A program made the position numbers and the translations under genes. The notes under the pieces are model-generated. The model was not told where the DNA came from. It was given only the letters and a program-made list of their open reading frames with translations, and made no database searches. Positions 24,303 through 33,774 of a stretch of DNA of 64,000 nt are shown piece after piece (position 1 is the stretch's first letter; every line of letters begins with the position of its first letter). Source of the stretch: Streptomyces sp. DH41 (GTDB lineage Bacteria > Actinomycetota > Actinomycetes > Streptomycetales > Streptomycetaceae); the NCBI RefSeq assembly GCF_029813785.1, contig NZ_JARVKY010000003.1, forward strand, positions 310,001 to 374,000, written 5' to 3'.

Positions 24303-27300
24303 TCAGCGGAACGCTTGTTCGATGCCGAAGACGAGTCGGTGGGCTTGGGGCCAGCCAGCCTCGATGAAGATGTCGCAGATTTCGCGTAGGGCAGTCAGGT
24401 TTTGAGGGGTCCTCAGAATGTCTCGGTGGTCGGCGAGGATGCGTTCCGCAAGCTTGACGCACGTGCTGACAGCGAGGCTGTCTGCCGTGTAGCCGCTTTG
24501 GGTTCCTGTCGGGGTGAGGATGTCCCGCACGCCGGTGAGGCCCTGCTGTGGGCGTTGATCCAGGACGTGCTCGTAGACCTGGACGAGATGGTGGGTGACC
24601 TTTGCGGTAGGGACCGCCATGAGCAGGTGCATCAGTGGCGTGGCTTCGTCGAGGAGTCTGACCTGCTCCTCTGTGGGCTGGTCATCACCGGAGTCACCTG
24701 GCTTGGTGGCCGCGTAGATCTGGAGCGCGATGGTGTCGGCCAGGAGGAGCTGTGCCCGCAGGTCTTGCTGCTCGGCGTCCGTCAGTGCTTGGGTTCGCTC
24801 GAGGAGAGATGTGATCCTGGTCATGGCTGGCTCAGCCAGCTGAAGATACAGGTCCAGTGCCCTTGTCCTGACTGCGGGATCGCTGTCGATGAGCGCCCCG
24901 CGCAGGTTATGGACGCACGTCAGCCATGGTTCTGCGCCCGGCCACTGTTCTGCCATGTGCGTGACAGCTCTGCCGGCCTCGGGGATGGCGTGGTGGACCC
25001 ACAGGAGCCCGGCGGTTGTTGCACACGTGGCTGCCGCAGAATTCCGATTGGCCGTTGGGGCGATGCGTGCCGTTACGCGGGTGAGCAACTCCATTCCGCG
25101 GCTCCAGTTGCCCATGGAGCGGCAAGCCGCATCGACTGTCGCGCCGAGTACGGCCTCGTCGTCGTCCTGGTCGGCCAAGCGGTTTAGGAGCTCCCAGGCG
25201 AGGGTTGGGTCAGTGTGGTGGAGATAGCTGGCCGCCCGGGCGACGGTGAGTCTGATCCAACCAACGGGATCTGCGGCAAGTTCCTGAAGGGCTGATGTGA
25301 GCGGGGGGCCGTACTGCTCTGGCAGGCGGCTGAGCTGGAGCAGGCCGCGTGCGGAGTCGCTGCGGGGGCCTTGGGGGATGAGGGTGTCGAAGTGGGCGTT
25401 TTCCGTGGTGGGTTCGGGTCGTCGATTTACAGCGAAGGCCAGCAGCATGTCCTGGGCCTGCCTCAGCATGTCGCCCGGGGTGTGTGTGTTGCGTGTCCAG
25501 ATTTCCGCGGCTCGCGCCAGGAGGTCTTCCGATTCGTCGCGGACAGTGTCTGGGAGATCACCAAGCATGCCCCACAGCTCGGTGACTTCGGGGAGACTGG
25601 ACGTGATCTCTGATACCTCAGGGACGCCGTTGAGATGGCGGTCGGTGAACTCGCGTAGCACCGTGATGAGGCCCAGGGCAGCCACGGTTGAGGGGGCCTC
25701 GTCTGCACTGGACCCCGAGGAAATCGGCTCCCATGGGCTTGGGTCTGTGGCAACCCAGCCACCACAGTCACCCTGCTCGAGTGACCGGTCAGCCGCTGTA
25801 CCAGAATGGTTCGTGGACAGGGAGTCAACGAACGCGTGGTAGCGCCGGGCCGCTGTGGCCGCTTCGGGGTCATCTGAGTCGACGTCCGTGGGCTTCAGGG
25901 CTTGGACGGCGTCCATGAGAGCGGCTGACTGCTCCGGATCGAGGTCTGGATGGATTCCTCGGATGAGAGTCGCCGCGGCGCCGAAGAGGTCAGGGACGGT
26001 CAGGTGCGTTGCCATGGTGGTGGGCTGCTCGAAAAGCGCCCTCCGTAGATCGGCGTTGTCGGCTGCTGCCAGCAGGATGCGCCGCCACACACTGGCAGCG
26101 TGCGGCGCGGACGCTGCGGCTCCGACGATGGCTTGAGAGTGATCCTCGTTCGCCCCGGAAGCGTACCTCTGAAAAGTATCGAGTAGTTCCGGAAGATCCC
26201 GTCCTGCGGGACTGAACGGGAAGTCCCACCGCCGTGAGTCATCGACGATGATCTCGACAGGGTTGCAGGCGAGTCGAACCGTCACGGTCGGGGCGTTTGG
26301 GCGATCCGTGAGGCTGAGCCTGCTGAGGATCGACAGGGCGACCGTGATGTTCCACCGCAATACGTCCGGGAAGCTTTGGACCAGGCTGTACTTGGACGAG
26401 TCGAAGTCCTGTTGTCGGGTGGATTGCAGGGTGAGGACAGCTCCAGAGCCCATACGCGTGGCTTCGGATGACGTCTCCTTGTGGTTCAGCACCGCCACGT
26501 ACAGGTCCTCGACAATTCCGGGCACCTGATCGATCAGTCGCTCGATGCTGTCCGTCAGGGCGAATAGGTCGTGGTAGCCGCGTTCGGAGAGTTGCTTCGG
26601 GTCGATGGCCCGGCGAAGCAGAGCCTCCGATGCTGTGGGGTCGCTTGCTGCGGTCTGGATGACAGCGGTGATCGCCAGTCGTGCCCCGGATACGGGTGGC
26701 TGGCTCCACAGGTACTCCATCAGCCGGCGTGTGGCGAGGCCGCATGCCCGCTGATGCTTGGGCACCAGGGCTTGGTACTGCGGAGCAAGTTTTCGGACCA
26801 GGTCTCCCAGAGCCTGCAGGGTCGCCGCGGGATGGTGCGAGAGTCGTTCGGAGATGGCCGCCCATACCCCTGCGCCAGGAAGCGACGGGTCGGCGATTCT
26901 GATGGAGACGGCGATGGCCGCTGCCTGCAGGAGGCGCTGCGCCGCGGGGATGGCATTCGACGTGGCTTTGAGCAGGGGCTCGAGGTCCGCAGTACTTCGC
27001 GTATTGCGGGCCATGACCTCGGCGGCGGCGGTCATGGCCATTGGGCTCATTCTCGGATCGGCGAGCTTCAGGACCAGCTCACAGAAAACTGTCGGCCCCT
27101 GGTTCCAGGCCATGTCCAGGTACATGTCGATGCTGGGACGGGCGAACAGGAGGAGATCTGGGTCTTCCTGTAGGCACTCGGGCAGGCCTCCACTGAATGC
27201 TTCGAAGTGCACCAGCGCGACCGCGTAGTCGAAGAGCACATGGTGCGCGAACTGCAAGGGTCCCCGACCGGGTCCGCCCGCGATGCTGGGCGCAGAGGTG

Positions 27301-29009
27301 AGGACTGACCGAGACAGCAGCGATTGGAGGACGGTGGCTGCAGATGCGTCTCCGGACAGGATCTGTTGGGCGGGCACAGCCAAGCGGCGTTCGCGCACCG
27401 CGTTTGCGCACAGCTTTGCGAGCAGGGCCTCACGGGCGCTCCCATCCTGGCCCTCGCTGATTCGGCTCTGCCAGTAGCGGCTCAAGAGATCGAGTCGGCT
27501 GCCAACGCCAGCGAGCCCGGCAGGAGATACACAGTCCTGGAGCAGCTCGGCGGCCAGCCGTAGATTGAACGGGTTCCGAAGAAGGTGCCGCTGGTGGTCA
27601 TCGGAGTTGTCGATCAAGTCTCCGAGTTCAGGAAAGATGCTGCTGACCTGTGCGACTTCCTCGTCGTCCAAATCATCAACTTCAGCTGGATCTACAGGGA
27701 ACACCGTGCGCAGCTGAGGAGAGTGGGACAAGTCCCAGGTGCGGATCGAAGCAACGACCCGCCAGTGCGGCAGCCGACGGCCCACGTCCTTGATGATCGA
27801 CCTCCAGAGCCCGGAGGATGCATCGGTCCGCGCCGCGTCTAGAGCGTCGATGACAAGCAGCCCAACCTCACCTGGGGACCACTGGGCCAGGACATCCAGG
27901 AGCGGGTGTCGGAGTCCCAACTCGTACTGCAGGTTTCCAGCGCTGGTCGCTGCAAGGCTGCCCACCTGGAGGAAGAGCACGGGGTGCTGAGCATCACGCG
28001 CCGTCGACGCAATCTCGTGGAGGATGACAGTCTTGCCCGTGCCGGGGCCTCCCACAACGAGGAAGGACTCCGCCAAGGACCGTTCGGCCAGCCCCGAGGC
28101 CGAACTGCGGTTGATTGATACGGCTCCTTGTGGTGCGGGGACCGTGGTAAGCCCGCTGCTTAGCTGCTCAATGCTCTCGTCGGTGATGTGCGTCAGCCGG
28201 ACCACGTCCGCCCTGAAGTTCAGCAGTGTTGCGAGAGCTACCCCACTCACGATGAGTGACTCCTGCAGCTGCTCCAATCCCGCCGCCCCGTGGTTGATGG
28301 CCAACTGCCTGCAGGTGCTGAGTAGGACATTCCATGCAGCGGTTGCCTGCCCGGCCTCGGCGATCACAGATCTGCGAAGCCGGTCGAGAGCTCCTACTTC
28401 AGCTGCGCCGCCCACCTCCACATCGAGAATCCATACGTAGCACTGCCTCAGGAAGCCTTCCAGCTCAGAAGCAGAAGGCGCTGTGTCGCGCTGCTGTTCC
28501 CACTCCCTTGCCGCATGAGCAGTGAACGCCTTGTACGCGGACACCTGTTTTGCGTTGAGCCGGAGAGCGGCGATGTCGGAGCCGACCGCGCTGTTCCTCA
28601 GCCGCTGGAGAGCCTGTTCAAGGTCGTTCCTGACTGCCCCGGAAGCCTCTGAAGTTGTCGCGAGGACAAGGCGGTCATCATCGTGCTCAGGTAGCAGGTA
28701 CTGCGCCACGAACTGTCTTACAGTCTTAGCTAGTTCGCTGGTCTTCGTGGTGCCCAAGGTGATTGATCGTTTGGCTTGGAGGGCCAGGGTGATGCCATCG
28801 GTGGTGTGTACCCTGCAGTCGTCGACAGGCTCGCCGGTCTCGCACGCGACCTGCTCAACCGCGCCAGTCCACAGGCCCTGCACCGGTGCTGCAGCTTCGC
28901 TGGCGAGGATGGCGACGGCGAACCATGCAGCGACGCGGTCCTGGAAGTCAAAGCCGCCAGCTCCGGCGCTGCCACCCGCGTCCGAGCGTGCTGACGAGTT
29001 CTCGTCCAC
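24303..29009 (-). CDS. Nuclease-STAND NTPase, Avs-like candidate antiphage protein
   Basis: A 1,568-residue multidomain protein. Residues about 15-190 resemble the Cap4/DUF4297 PD-(D/E)xK nuclease: GGFDFQDRVAAWFAVAIL, then acidic D63-D64 and a QAK triad ending at K80. A P-loop NTPase follows with Walker A VGGPGTGKT (320-327) and Walker B LLVIDALDA (384-392). From about 600 to the end is a long helical repeat region without recognised domains, the likely sensor. This N-effector, central NTPase, C-sensor design is that of STAND immune proteins such as Avs. GTG start with GAGGAG. Third-position G+C is visibly lower than in flanking genes, which fits acquisition. Confidence 0.7.
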   Translation of the reverse strand: MDENSSARSDAGGSAGAGGFDFQDRVAAWFAVAILASEAAAPVQGLWTGAVEQVACETGEPVDDCRVHTTDGITLALQAKRSITLGTTKTSELAKTVRQFVAQYLLPEHDDDRLVLATTSEASGAVRNDLEQALQRLRNSAVGSDIAALRLNAKQVSAYKAFTAHAAREWEQQRDTAPSASELEGFLRQCYVWILDVEVGGAAEVGALDRLRRSVIAEAGQATAAWNVLLSTCRQLAINHGAAGLEQLQESLIVSGVALATLLNFRADVVRLTHITDESIEQLSSGLTTVPAPQGAVSINRSSASGLAERSLAESFLVVGGPGTGKTVILHEIASTARDAQHPVLFLQVGSLAATSAGNLQYELGLRHPLLDVLAQWSPGEVGLLVIDALDAARTDASSGLWRSIIKDVGRRLPHWRVVASIRTWDLSHSPQLRTVFPVDPAEVDDLDDEEVAQVSSIFPELGDLIDNSDDHQRHLLRNPFNLRLAAELLQDCVSPAGLAGVGSRLDLLSRYWQSRISEGQDGSAREALLAKLCANAVRERRLAVPAQQILSGDASAATVLQSLLSRSVLTSAPSIAGGPGRGPLQFAHHVLFDYAVALVHFEAFSGGLPECLQEDPDLLLFARPSIDMYLDMAWNQGPTVFCELVLKLADPRMSPMAMTAAAEVMARNTRSTADLEPLLKATSNAIPAAQRLLQAAAIAVSIRIADPSLPGAGVWAAISERLSHHPAATLQALGDLVRKLAPQYQALVPKHQRACGLATRRLMEYLWSQPPVSGARLAITAVIQTAASDPTASEALLRRAIDPKQLSERGYHDLFALTDSIERLIDQVPGIVEDLYVAVLNHKETSSEATRMGSGAVLTLQSTRQQDFDSSKYSLVQSFPDVLRWNITVALSILSRLSLTDRPNAPTVTVRLACNPVEIIVDDSRRWDFPFSPAGRDLPELLDTFQRYASGANEDHSQAIVGAAASAPHAASVWRRILLAAADNADLRRALFEQPTTMATHLTVPDLFGAAATLIRGIHPDLDPEQSAALMDAVQALKPTDVDSDDPEAATAARRYHAFVDSLSTNHSGTAADRSLEQGDCGGWVATDPSPWEPISSGSSADEAPSTVAALGLITVLREFTDRHLNGVPEVSEITSSLPEVTELWGMLGDLPDTVRDESEDLLARAAEIWTRNTHTPGDMLRQAQDMLLAFAVNRRPEPTTENAHFDTLIPQGPRSDSARGLLQLSRLPEQYGPPLTSALQELAADPVGWIRLTVARAASYLHHTDPTLAWELLNRLADQDDDEAVLGATVDAACRSMGNWSRGMELLTRVTARIAPTANRNSAAATCATTAGLLWVHHAIPEAGRAVTHMAEQWPGAEPWLTCVHNLRGALIDSDPAVRTRALDLYLQLAEPAMTRITSLLERTQALTDAEQQDLRAQLLLADTIALQIYAATKPGDSGDDQPTEEQVRLLDEATPLMHLLMAVPTAKVTHHLVQVYEHVLDQRPQQGLTGVRDILTPTGTQSGYTADSLAVSTCVKLAERILADHRDILRTPQNLTALREICDIFIEAGWPQAHRLVFGIEQAFR

Positions 29010-29122
29010 AGGTCACTCCTCGATCTGTTTCACCCGGAGCGTCGACTCTATCTCCGCCGCCAGACGGTCTACCCAGTGTCGGCGTCTAACTGATCGTTTC
29101 AGAATGAGTTGAGCTGCGGGTC

Positions 29123-29513
29123 TTGTGCTCGGCAATCTTGGTCGGCAGGGTGTCCGAGGTGCGTGCTGATCTTGTTCCTGACGACCTGTGGGAGCGGGTG
29201 GCCCCGTTGCTGCCGCCCGCTCCCGAGCGGCGCCACCGGCATCCGGGGCGGTTGCGTGTTCCTGACCGAACAGCACTCGCCGGCGTCCTGTTCGTGCTGC
29301 GGACCGGTGTCGCCTGGCGGGACGTCCCGGCGGAGACCGTGGGCTGTTCCGGCGTGACGGCCTGGCGCCGGCTGCGGGACTGGACCGAGGCCGGCGTCTG
29401 GCCCCGCCTGCACGCCGCCCTGCTGACCGAGCTGCGCCGCGCCGAACTGCTGGACCTGGACGACTGTTCTGTGGACGGATCGCACGTCCGGGCCCTCAAA
29501 GACATCTCAGGGG
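29123..29513 (+). pseudogene. IS5-family transposase, N-terminal half
   Basis: The frame encodes the helix-turn-helix and first catalytic region of an IS5 (IS427-like) transposase: LVPDDLWERVAPLLPPAPER, GVLFVLRTGVAWRDVPAE and the first DDE aspartate in LDLDDCSVDGSHVRALK. It is cut at ALK and closed by foreign codons to a TAG. The matching second half lies at 31,815-32,273. The insertion therefore split one gene, and the IS is inactive in cis. Confidence 0.8.
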
Positions 29514-29577
29514 GATAGGAAGTCAAGAGGGACCGCGGGTCTTGATCGCTATCGAGGCCGCTGATTGGCTGGCCGAC

Positions 29578-30117
29578 ATGAATGATCTCGGACCCGTTGC
29601 GTGGCCGCCTGCACCGATCAAGACCGAGAGGCTCGTGCTGCGTGAGCCCGAGGCCAGGGACCGTGCGGCGTTCGTCGAGCTGCACGCCTCGCCGGAGGTG
29701 CACACATACCTCGGCGGCCCCCGGTCGCGTGACGAGCTTGAGGGCGAGATGCCCGAGGTGCCCGAGCGGTGGCCCGGGAGTTTCGTCGTCGATCTCGACG
29801 GGGCGATGATTGGCCAGGTCCTGCTCAGGAGAGTAACGGAGCATGTTTGCCCCTCTGCCGTGGGGAAGGTCGATCTCGGTTACCTGTTCCTGCCGCAGGC
29901 GTGGGGATTTGGGTATGCGGCCGAAGCGTGCGCTGCGGCTCTGGGCTGGCTCGAAGACGTCCTTCCTGGTGAGCCGGTGGTACTCGCCACCCAGACCGCC
30001 AACGTCCGTTCGATGCGTCTCGCGGCGAAGCTGGGGTTCACCGAAGCGGAACGGTTCCGGGCCTGGGACGCCGATCAGTGGCTCGGCTTGCGAACCTCTG
30101 TCATACCCTCCAGTTGA
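29578..30117 (+). CDS. GNAT-family N-acetyltransferase
   Basis: A 179-residue acetyltransferase of the RimJ/RimL-like group. It opens PPAPIKTERLVLREPEARDR, with the acetyl-CoA-binding region at GYLFLPQAWGFGYAAEACAA and the terminal NVRSMRLAAKLGFTEAERF. The ATG giving MNDLGPVAWPP is chosen by analogy with family starts; there is no good ribosome site. It sits inside the split IS5 transposase, and its last codons overlap the 3' end of a convergent IS110 gene, so it is probably passenger DNA. Substrate unknown. Confidence 0.8.
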   Translation: MNDLGPVAWPPAPIKTERLVLREPEARDRAAFVELHASPEVHTYLGGPRSRDELEGEMPEVPERWPGSFVVDLDGAMIGQVLLRRVTEHVCPSAVGKVDLGYLFLPQAWGFGYAAEACAAALGWLEDVLPGEPVVLATQTANVRSMRLAAKLGFTEAERFRAWDADQWLGLRTSVIPSS

Positions 30118-31382
30118 GCTGGAAGGAGTGGCGCGAAGGCGCGCCGTTCGTCGAAGGGCTGCCGGGCTTGGAGACAGTGGTGGAGCTGACCGAGAAGACG
30201 GTTCAGCAAGTGCCTTTGTGCGGCAGCATGCCAGTCTCCGCGCTCGCGTCGGCGCCGGTAGTGCGCGTTCGCTCCTGGCGAGGCGGTAAGGGCGGCGAAG
30301 GCCCAGAGGAAGCCGGCGTTGATGAGGCGGTTGTTCTTGACGAAGCGGCGGCCGACGAAGCGCTTCTTCCCGGAGGCCCGGGTGATAGGCGCGGATCCGG
30401 CGTACGACTTCAGAGCCCGGGCGTCGGTGAATCGTCCCCGGTCATCGCCCAGCTCGGCGAACACGCGGGCGCCGAGCATCGGTCCCAGGCCGGGGAAGCT
30501 GAGGAGGATCTCGCTGTCGGCGTGCTGGTGAAAGGCGGCTGTGGCCGCCTCCGCGAGATCGTCCGCGGCCTCGCAGGTGGCGTCCAGCTGCTTGAGCAGG
30601 GCCAAGAGCTGGGGTGGCCGAAGGCGGCCTCGACACCGGGCAGCTGGTGGGCGTACTCGGCGCGGAAGATGTCCCGCAGCCGCTCGGCTTCTGTGTCGCA
30701 GCCGCGGAGGCGGCCACTGCGTTTGAGGGCGGCCCGCAACTGAGCGAGGGTGAGTTTCGCGGCCTTGGCCGGGGTCGGGGCCAAGGTGAGGACGACACGG
30801 GCGTCAGCCCTGGTCAGGCCGCCTTGCTTGCCCTGGAAGGCCAGCAGGGCGGCAGGGTAGTACTCGCGCAGGAGCGAGCGAACCTGGTTGGCGACCTGCT
30901 GCCGGGTCCAGACGGCGTCCTGCTGTGCTCGGGCCAGGACCGTGATGGCTTGGGCGAGTTCGGAGTCGGCCGGCAGGCGCCGGTGGGCGTGCATGTCGGT
31001 GCGCAGGATGTTCGCTAGGACCAGGGCGTCGCCCGGGTCGGATTTTTTGCGGCTGACGCCGTGGCGGTCGCGGTAGCGGGCGGCGGCGAGCGGGTTGATC
31101 GCGAACACCCGACGGCTGCCGGTGCGCAGGCTCGCGACCAGGAGGCCGTGGCTGGTTTCGATGGCCACCGGTATCGGATCTTCTGGGCTGTCACCGTGCT
31201 CGGCCAGGAGGGCCAGAAGTTTGTGGTAGCCGGCCGCGTCGTCGGTGATACGGGCTTTGGCGAGCAGAGTGCCGGCTTCGTCGACGAGGGCAATATCGTG
31301 GTGGCGCTCCGCCCAGTCGATTACCGCAGAACACAGTCAAGTGATCCTCCCAGATCCGTCCGTTTATGCAGGTCACGAGCAC
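30075..31382 (-). pseudogene. IS110-family transposase, broken by two one-base indels
   Basis: Reading on the minus strand, a short N-terminal frame ends TVFCG and the next frame continues IDWAERHHDIALVDEAG, the DEDD-type N-terminal domain. It passes VAIETSHGLLVASLRTG and KKSDPGDALVLANILRTD to about 30,610. A third frame then gives QLLALLKQLDATCEAADDL and the C-terminal transposase_20 domain (LSFPGLGPMLGARVFAELGD). The first junction has one extra A and the second lacks one C in a CCC run. It overlaps the acetyltransferase end. Either the IS is dead or homopolymer errors are present. Confidence 0.8.
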
Positions 31383-31810
31383 ATGCGGGTCACGCGGCGC
31401 CCTAATCCAAGGACTCGTCGGTCCGCCATCTCAGTAGCCGTTCGCGACACCAGCGCACCCCAGGGACTCGATCTTTCTGCAGAGCTCGCGGGCTCGCGGA
31501 TGAACAAGAGGTCGACCCTGGAGCGGGCTCGCGCCGTGACGATCAACGTCCGAGCAGCCCCCGGGAGTTTCGCGGTGACCACGGAGGCGCCGGGCTGCGC
31601 CGCTCTTGACAGAGGCCTCAAGGGCCGGGGGAAACGGAGGCATCAGCCCGGCGCCCGCGTCGTCACCGCGAGCCCCGCAACGGACAGCGATGCCGCTCTT
31701 TGAGGAGGCCTTGACGACCAGGGGGGATCCAGGCATTCGCTGTCCAGTGCGAGCAGCTGTCCGGGTTGTTGCATGGTCCCGGGCCGTCTGCTTACTCACT
31801 GGATTAGGGG
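31383..31810. other. Spacer between IS110 and the IS5 3' half
   Basis: About 430 bases with no convincing gene on either strand. This is leftover DNA from the insertion that split the IS5 transposase. Confidence 0.4.
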
Positions 31811-31814
31811 GGAC

Positions 31815-32273
31815 CACGTCGGCCCCTCACCCGTCGACCGCGCCCGCCCCGGCTCCAAGCACCACCTGATCGTCGACCGGCACGGAACCCCACTCGCCGT
31901 CACGCTCACCGGCGGCAACCGGCACGACATCACCCAGCTCCTGCCCCTGCTCGACGCGGTCCCGCCGATTCGGGGAGCCCGGGGACGCCCCCGCCGCAAG
32001 CCCCGACGTCTGCATGCGGATCGGGGCTACGACTTCGACAAGTACCGCCGCCTGCTGTGGAAGCGGGGCATCAAGCCGTTGATCGCCCGACGCGGCGTCG
32101 CCCACGGTTCCGGACTGGGCAAGGTGCGCTGGGTCGTCGAGCGCGCCTTCGCCTGGCTGCACCAGTTCAAACGGCTCCGCACCCGCTACGAACGCCGCGC
32201 CGATCTCCATCAAAGCCTGCTCGAACTGGCCTGCAGCCTCATATGCCTCCGCCGCCTTCGGACCTCATCCTGA
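31815..32273 (+). pseudogene. IS5-family transposase, C-terminal half
   Basis: Continues the transposase cut at 29,513: GPSPVDRARPGSKHHLIVDR, the second catalytic Asp in HADRGYDFDKYRR, and the third acidic residue in VRWVVERAFAWLHQFKRLR. Joined to the first half it restores a transposase of normal length and an element of about 890 bp. It ends directly at an inverted-repeat-like sequence. Confidence 0.8.
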
Positions 32274-32278
32274 AGCGA

Positions 32279-32680
32279 TCAGCCAGCTACGCTGAACCAC
32301 CCCGGCCGCACCTCGGCCAGAAGCGGTTGCAGCGACCGCACTGCGGACCGCAGGTCCTCATCCGTGACGTCAAGAGGATCTGGCAGGCTCAGCCCGTACC
32401 AGCGCAGCCGCCAGAGATCGAAGACTTCGCTCCCGTCGGCTTCGAAGTCCACATCGACCTCAGTGCCGTTGCCACTGACGAATCGACATCCCGCCCCATG
32501 AACCGTGTAGGAGTAGGTACCGATGTGCTCACTCCGGCTGATCCGGCGCGAACGGGCCAGGCCAAGGACATCTGCCAGTCGCTCAAGCGAGGGGATCGCC
32601 ACCCTCATGGCCTCGTCAATCGCGTTCAGAGCACGGACGTAACCGAGCACGAGTTCTCGCGCAGCCCCAACCCGTTCCAT
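32279..32680 (-). CDS. DUF6896-like hypothetical protein
   Basis: A 133-residue soluble protein starting MERVGAARELVLGYVRALNA with GGGGTGA before the ATG. The centre, YTVHGAGCRFVSGNGTEVDV then WRLRWYG, resembles the HGxGC core of DUF6896 proteins as I remember it. Its stop codon lies inside the IS5-type end at 32,264-32,282, so IS insertion may have replaced its natural C-terminus. Function unknown. Confidence 0.5.
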   Translation of the reverse strand: MERVGAARELVLGYVRALNAIDEAMRVAIPSLERLADVLGLARSRRISRSEHIGTYSYTVHGAGCRFVSGNGTEVDVDFEADGSEVFDLWRLRWYGLSLPDPLDVTDEDLRSAVRSLQPLLAEVRPGWFSVAG

Positions 32681-32944
32681 ACGGCGTCACCCCCCTGAGC
32701 CCGTGGCTGAAGGGATTGTTCCATGGACCGCCAGTGTCTCCGCAGGACGACATTCTGAAACGATCAGTAAGGCTGGCTAGATCGATGGACCCAACCGTAT
32801 GCACGTGATTTCGGTCAGAGGCGCCGGGCGGCTCTGTGTGAACTGCCGGTGGGCTCCACCCACGGACAGCCCCATCCTGCCGCTCGGCGCAGCGGTCAGC
32901 GAGGTGGACGCTCTCGCCGTCTGGCTCGACGGGGAGCCCGAGGC

Positions 32945-33772
32945 GGAGGAGAACATCCGGGGCCGTTGATCTGGGTGCGGGGTTCTCGGCGGAAGACGTG
33001 GGATGTCGATGACGAACTGTGGGTGGTGATCGAGCCGCAGCTGCCGAAGGTCGAGCGTCGGGCCCGACGTCCAGGACGCAAGCGGTATCCCGACCGGCTG
33101 GTGTTCCAGGGCATCCTGTTCGTTCTGCATACGGGGATCGCCTGGGAACACCTGCCGCAGGAACTCGGCTTCCGCTCGGGCATGACCTGCCGGCGCCGAG
33201 TGGACCGAGGTCGGTTGTGTGGCCCCGGCTGCACGAGGTCCTGCTCGCCGAACCCCGCGGCAGGAACGCCCTGGACTTCTCCCAAGCGGCGGCCGACGGC
33301 TCCCATATTCGGGCATTAAGAGGGGATTTGTGGCAGGACGAAGCCCCGTCGATCGGGGTAGGACGGGCAGCAAGCATCATCTGATCACCGAAGCCACTGG
33401 CATCCGCTCGCCGCGACCTTGATCGGCGGCAACCGCAACGACGTCACCCAGCTGATCCATCCTCCTCCGGTGCGGGGCAAGCGTGGCTAGCCGCGGCGCC
33501 GCCTGGACATGGTGCTGGCCGACCGTGGCTATGGCCATGACAAGTGCCGCCGTCTGGTCTGGGGCCTCGGTGTGAAGCCGCTGATCGCCCCGTGGCGGTA
33601 CCGAGCGCGACTCCGGACTCGGTGCCCAACGCTGGGTAGAACGCGCATTCGCTCACCTGCGCTGGTTCCGCCGTCTGCGGATCCGTTGGGAGATCCGCGA
33701 CGACATCCACGAAGCCTTCATCACCCTCGGATGCGCACTCATCTGCTGGCGACGCCCGAAGTCATTGCGATA
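32945..33772 (+). pseudogene. Decayed second IS5-family transposase
   Basis: Fragments of one transposase occur in successive frames: WDVDDELWVVIEPQLPKVER and FVLHTGIAWEHLPQELGFRS; then VWPRLHEVLLAE and FSQAAADGSHIRALRG; then SPVDRGRTGSKHHLITEATG; then DMVLADRGYGHDKCRRLVWG; finally VERAFAHLRWFRRLRIRWE and CALICWRRPKSLR. At least three frame changes and one stop show it is long dead. Inverted-repeat ends were not identified. Confidence 0.75.
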
Positions 33773-33774
33773 GG

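Larger units (their letters stand above)
29087..32770. mobile_element. IS5-type structure with 17-bp inverted repeats and TAA duplication
   Basis: CTGATCGTTTCAGAATG at 29,090-29,106 is repeated perfectly inverted at 32,751-32,767. Both ends are flanked by TAA (29,087-29,089 and 32,768-32,770), the target duplication expected for this IS5-group element. A third, imperfect end (CTCATCCTGAAGCGATCAG) lies at 32,264-32,282, directly after the transposase 3' half. Inside are the two halves of the transposase, a 2.3 kb insert with an acetyltransferase and IS110, and a DUF6896-like gene. It behaves as a composite carrying passengers. Confidence 0.65.

Noticed and set aside
22836..24389. 517-codon plus-strand ORF
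   Set aside because: Antisense to the HEPN-motif gene; no ribosome site and no recognisable domain.
31245..31703. 153-codon plus-strand ORF beside IS110
   Set aside because: Overlaps the IS110 start on the other strand and shows no domain or ribosome site.
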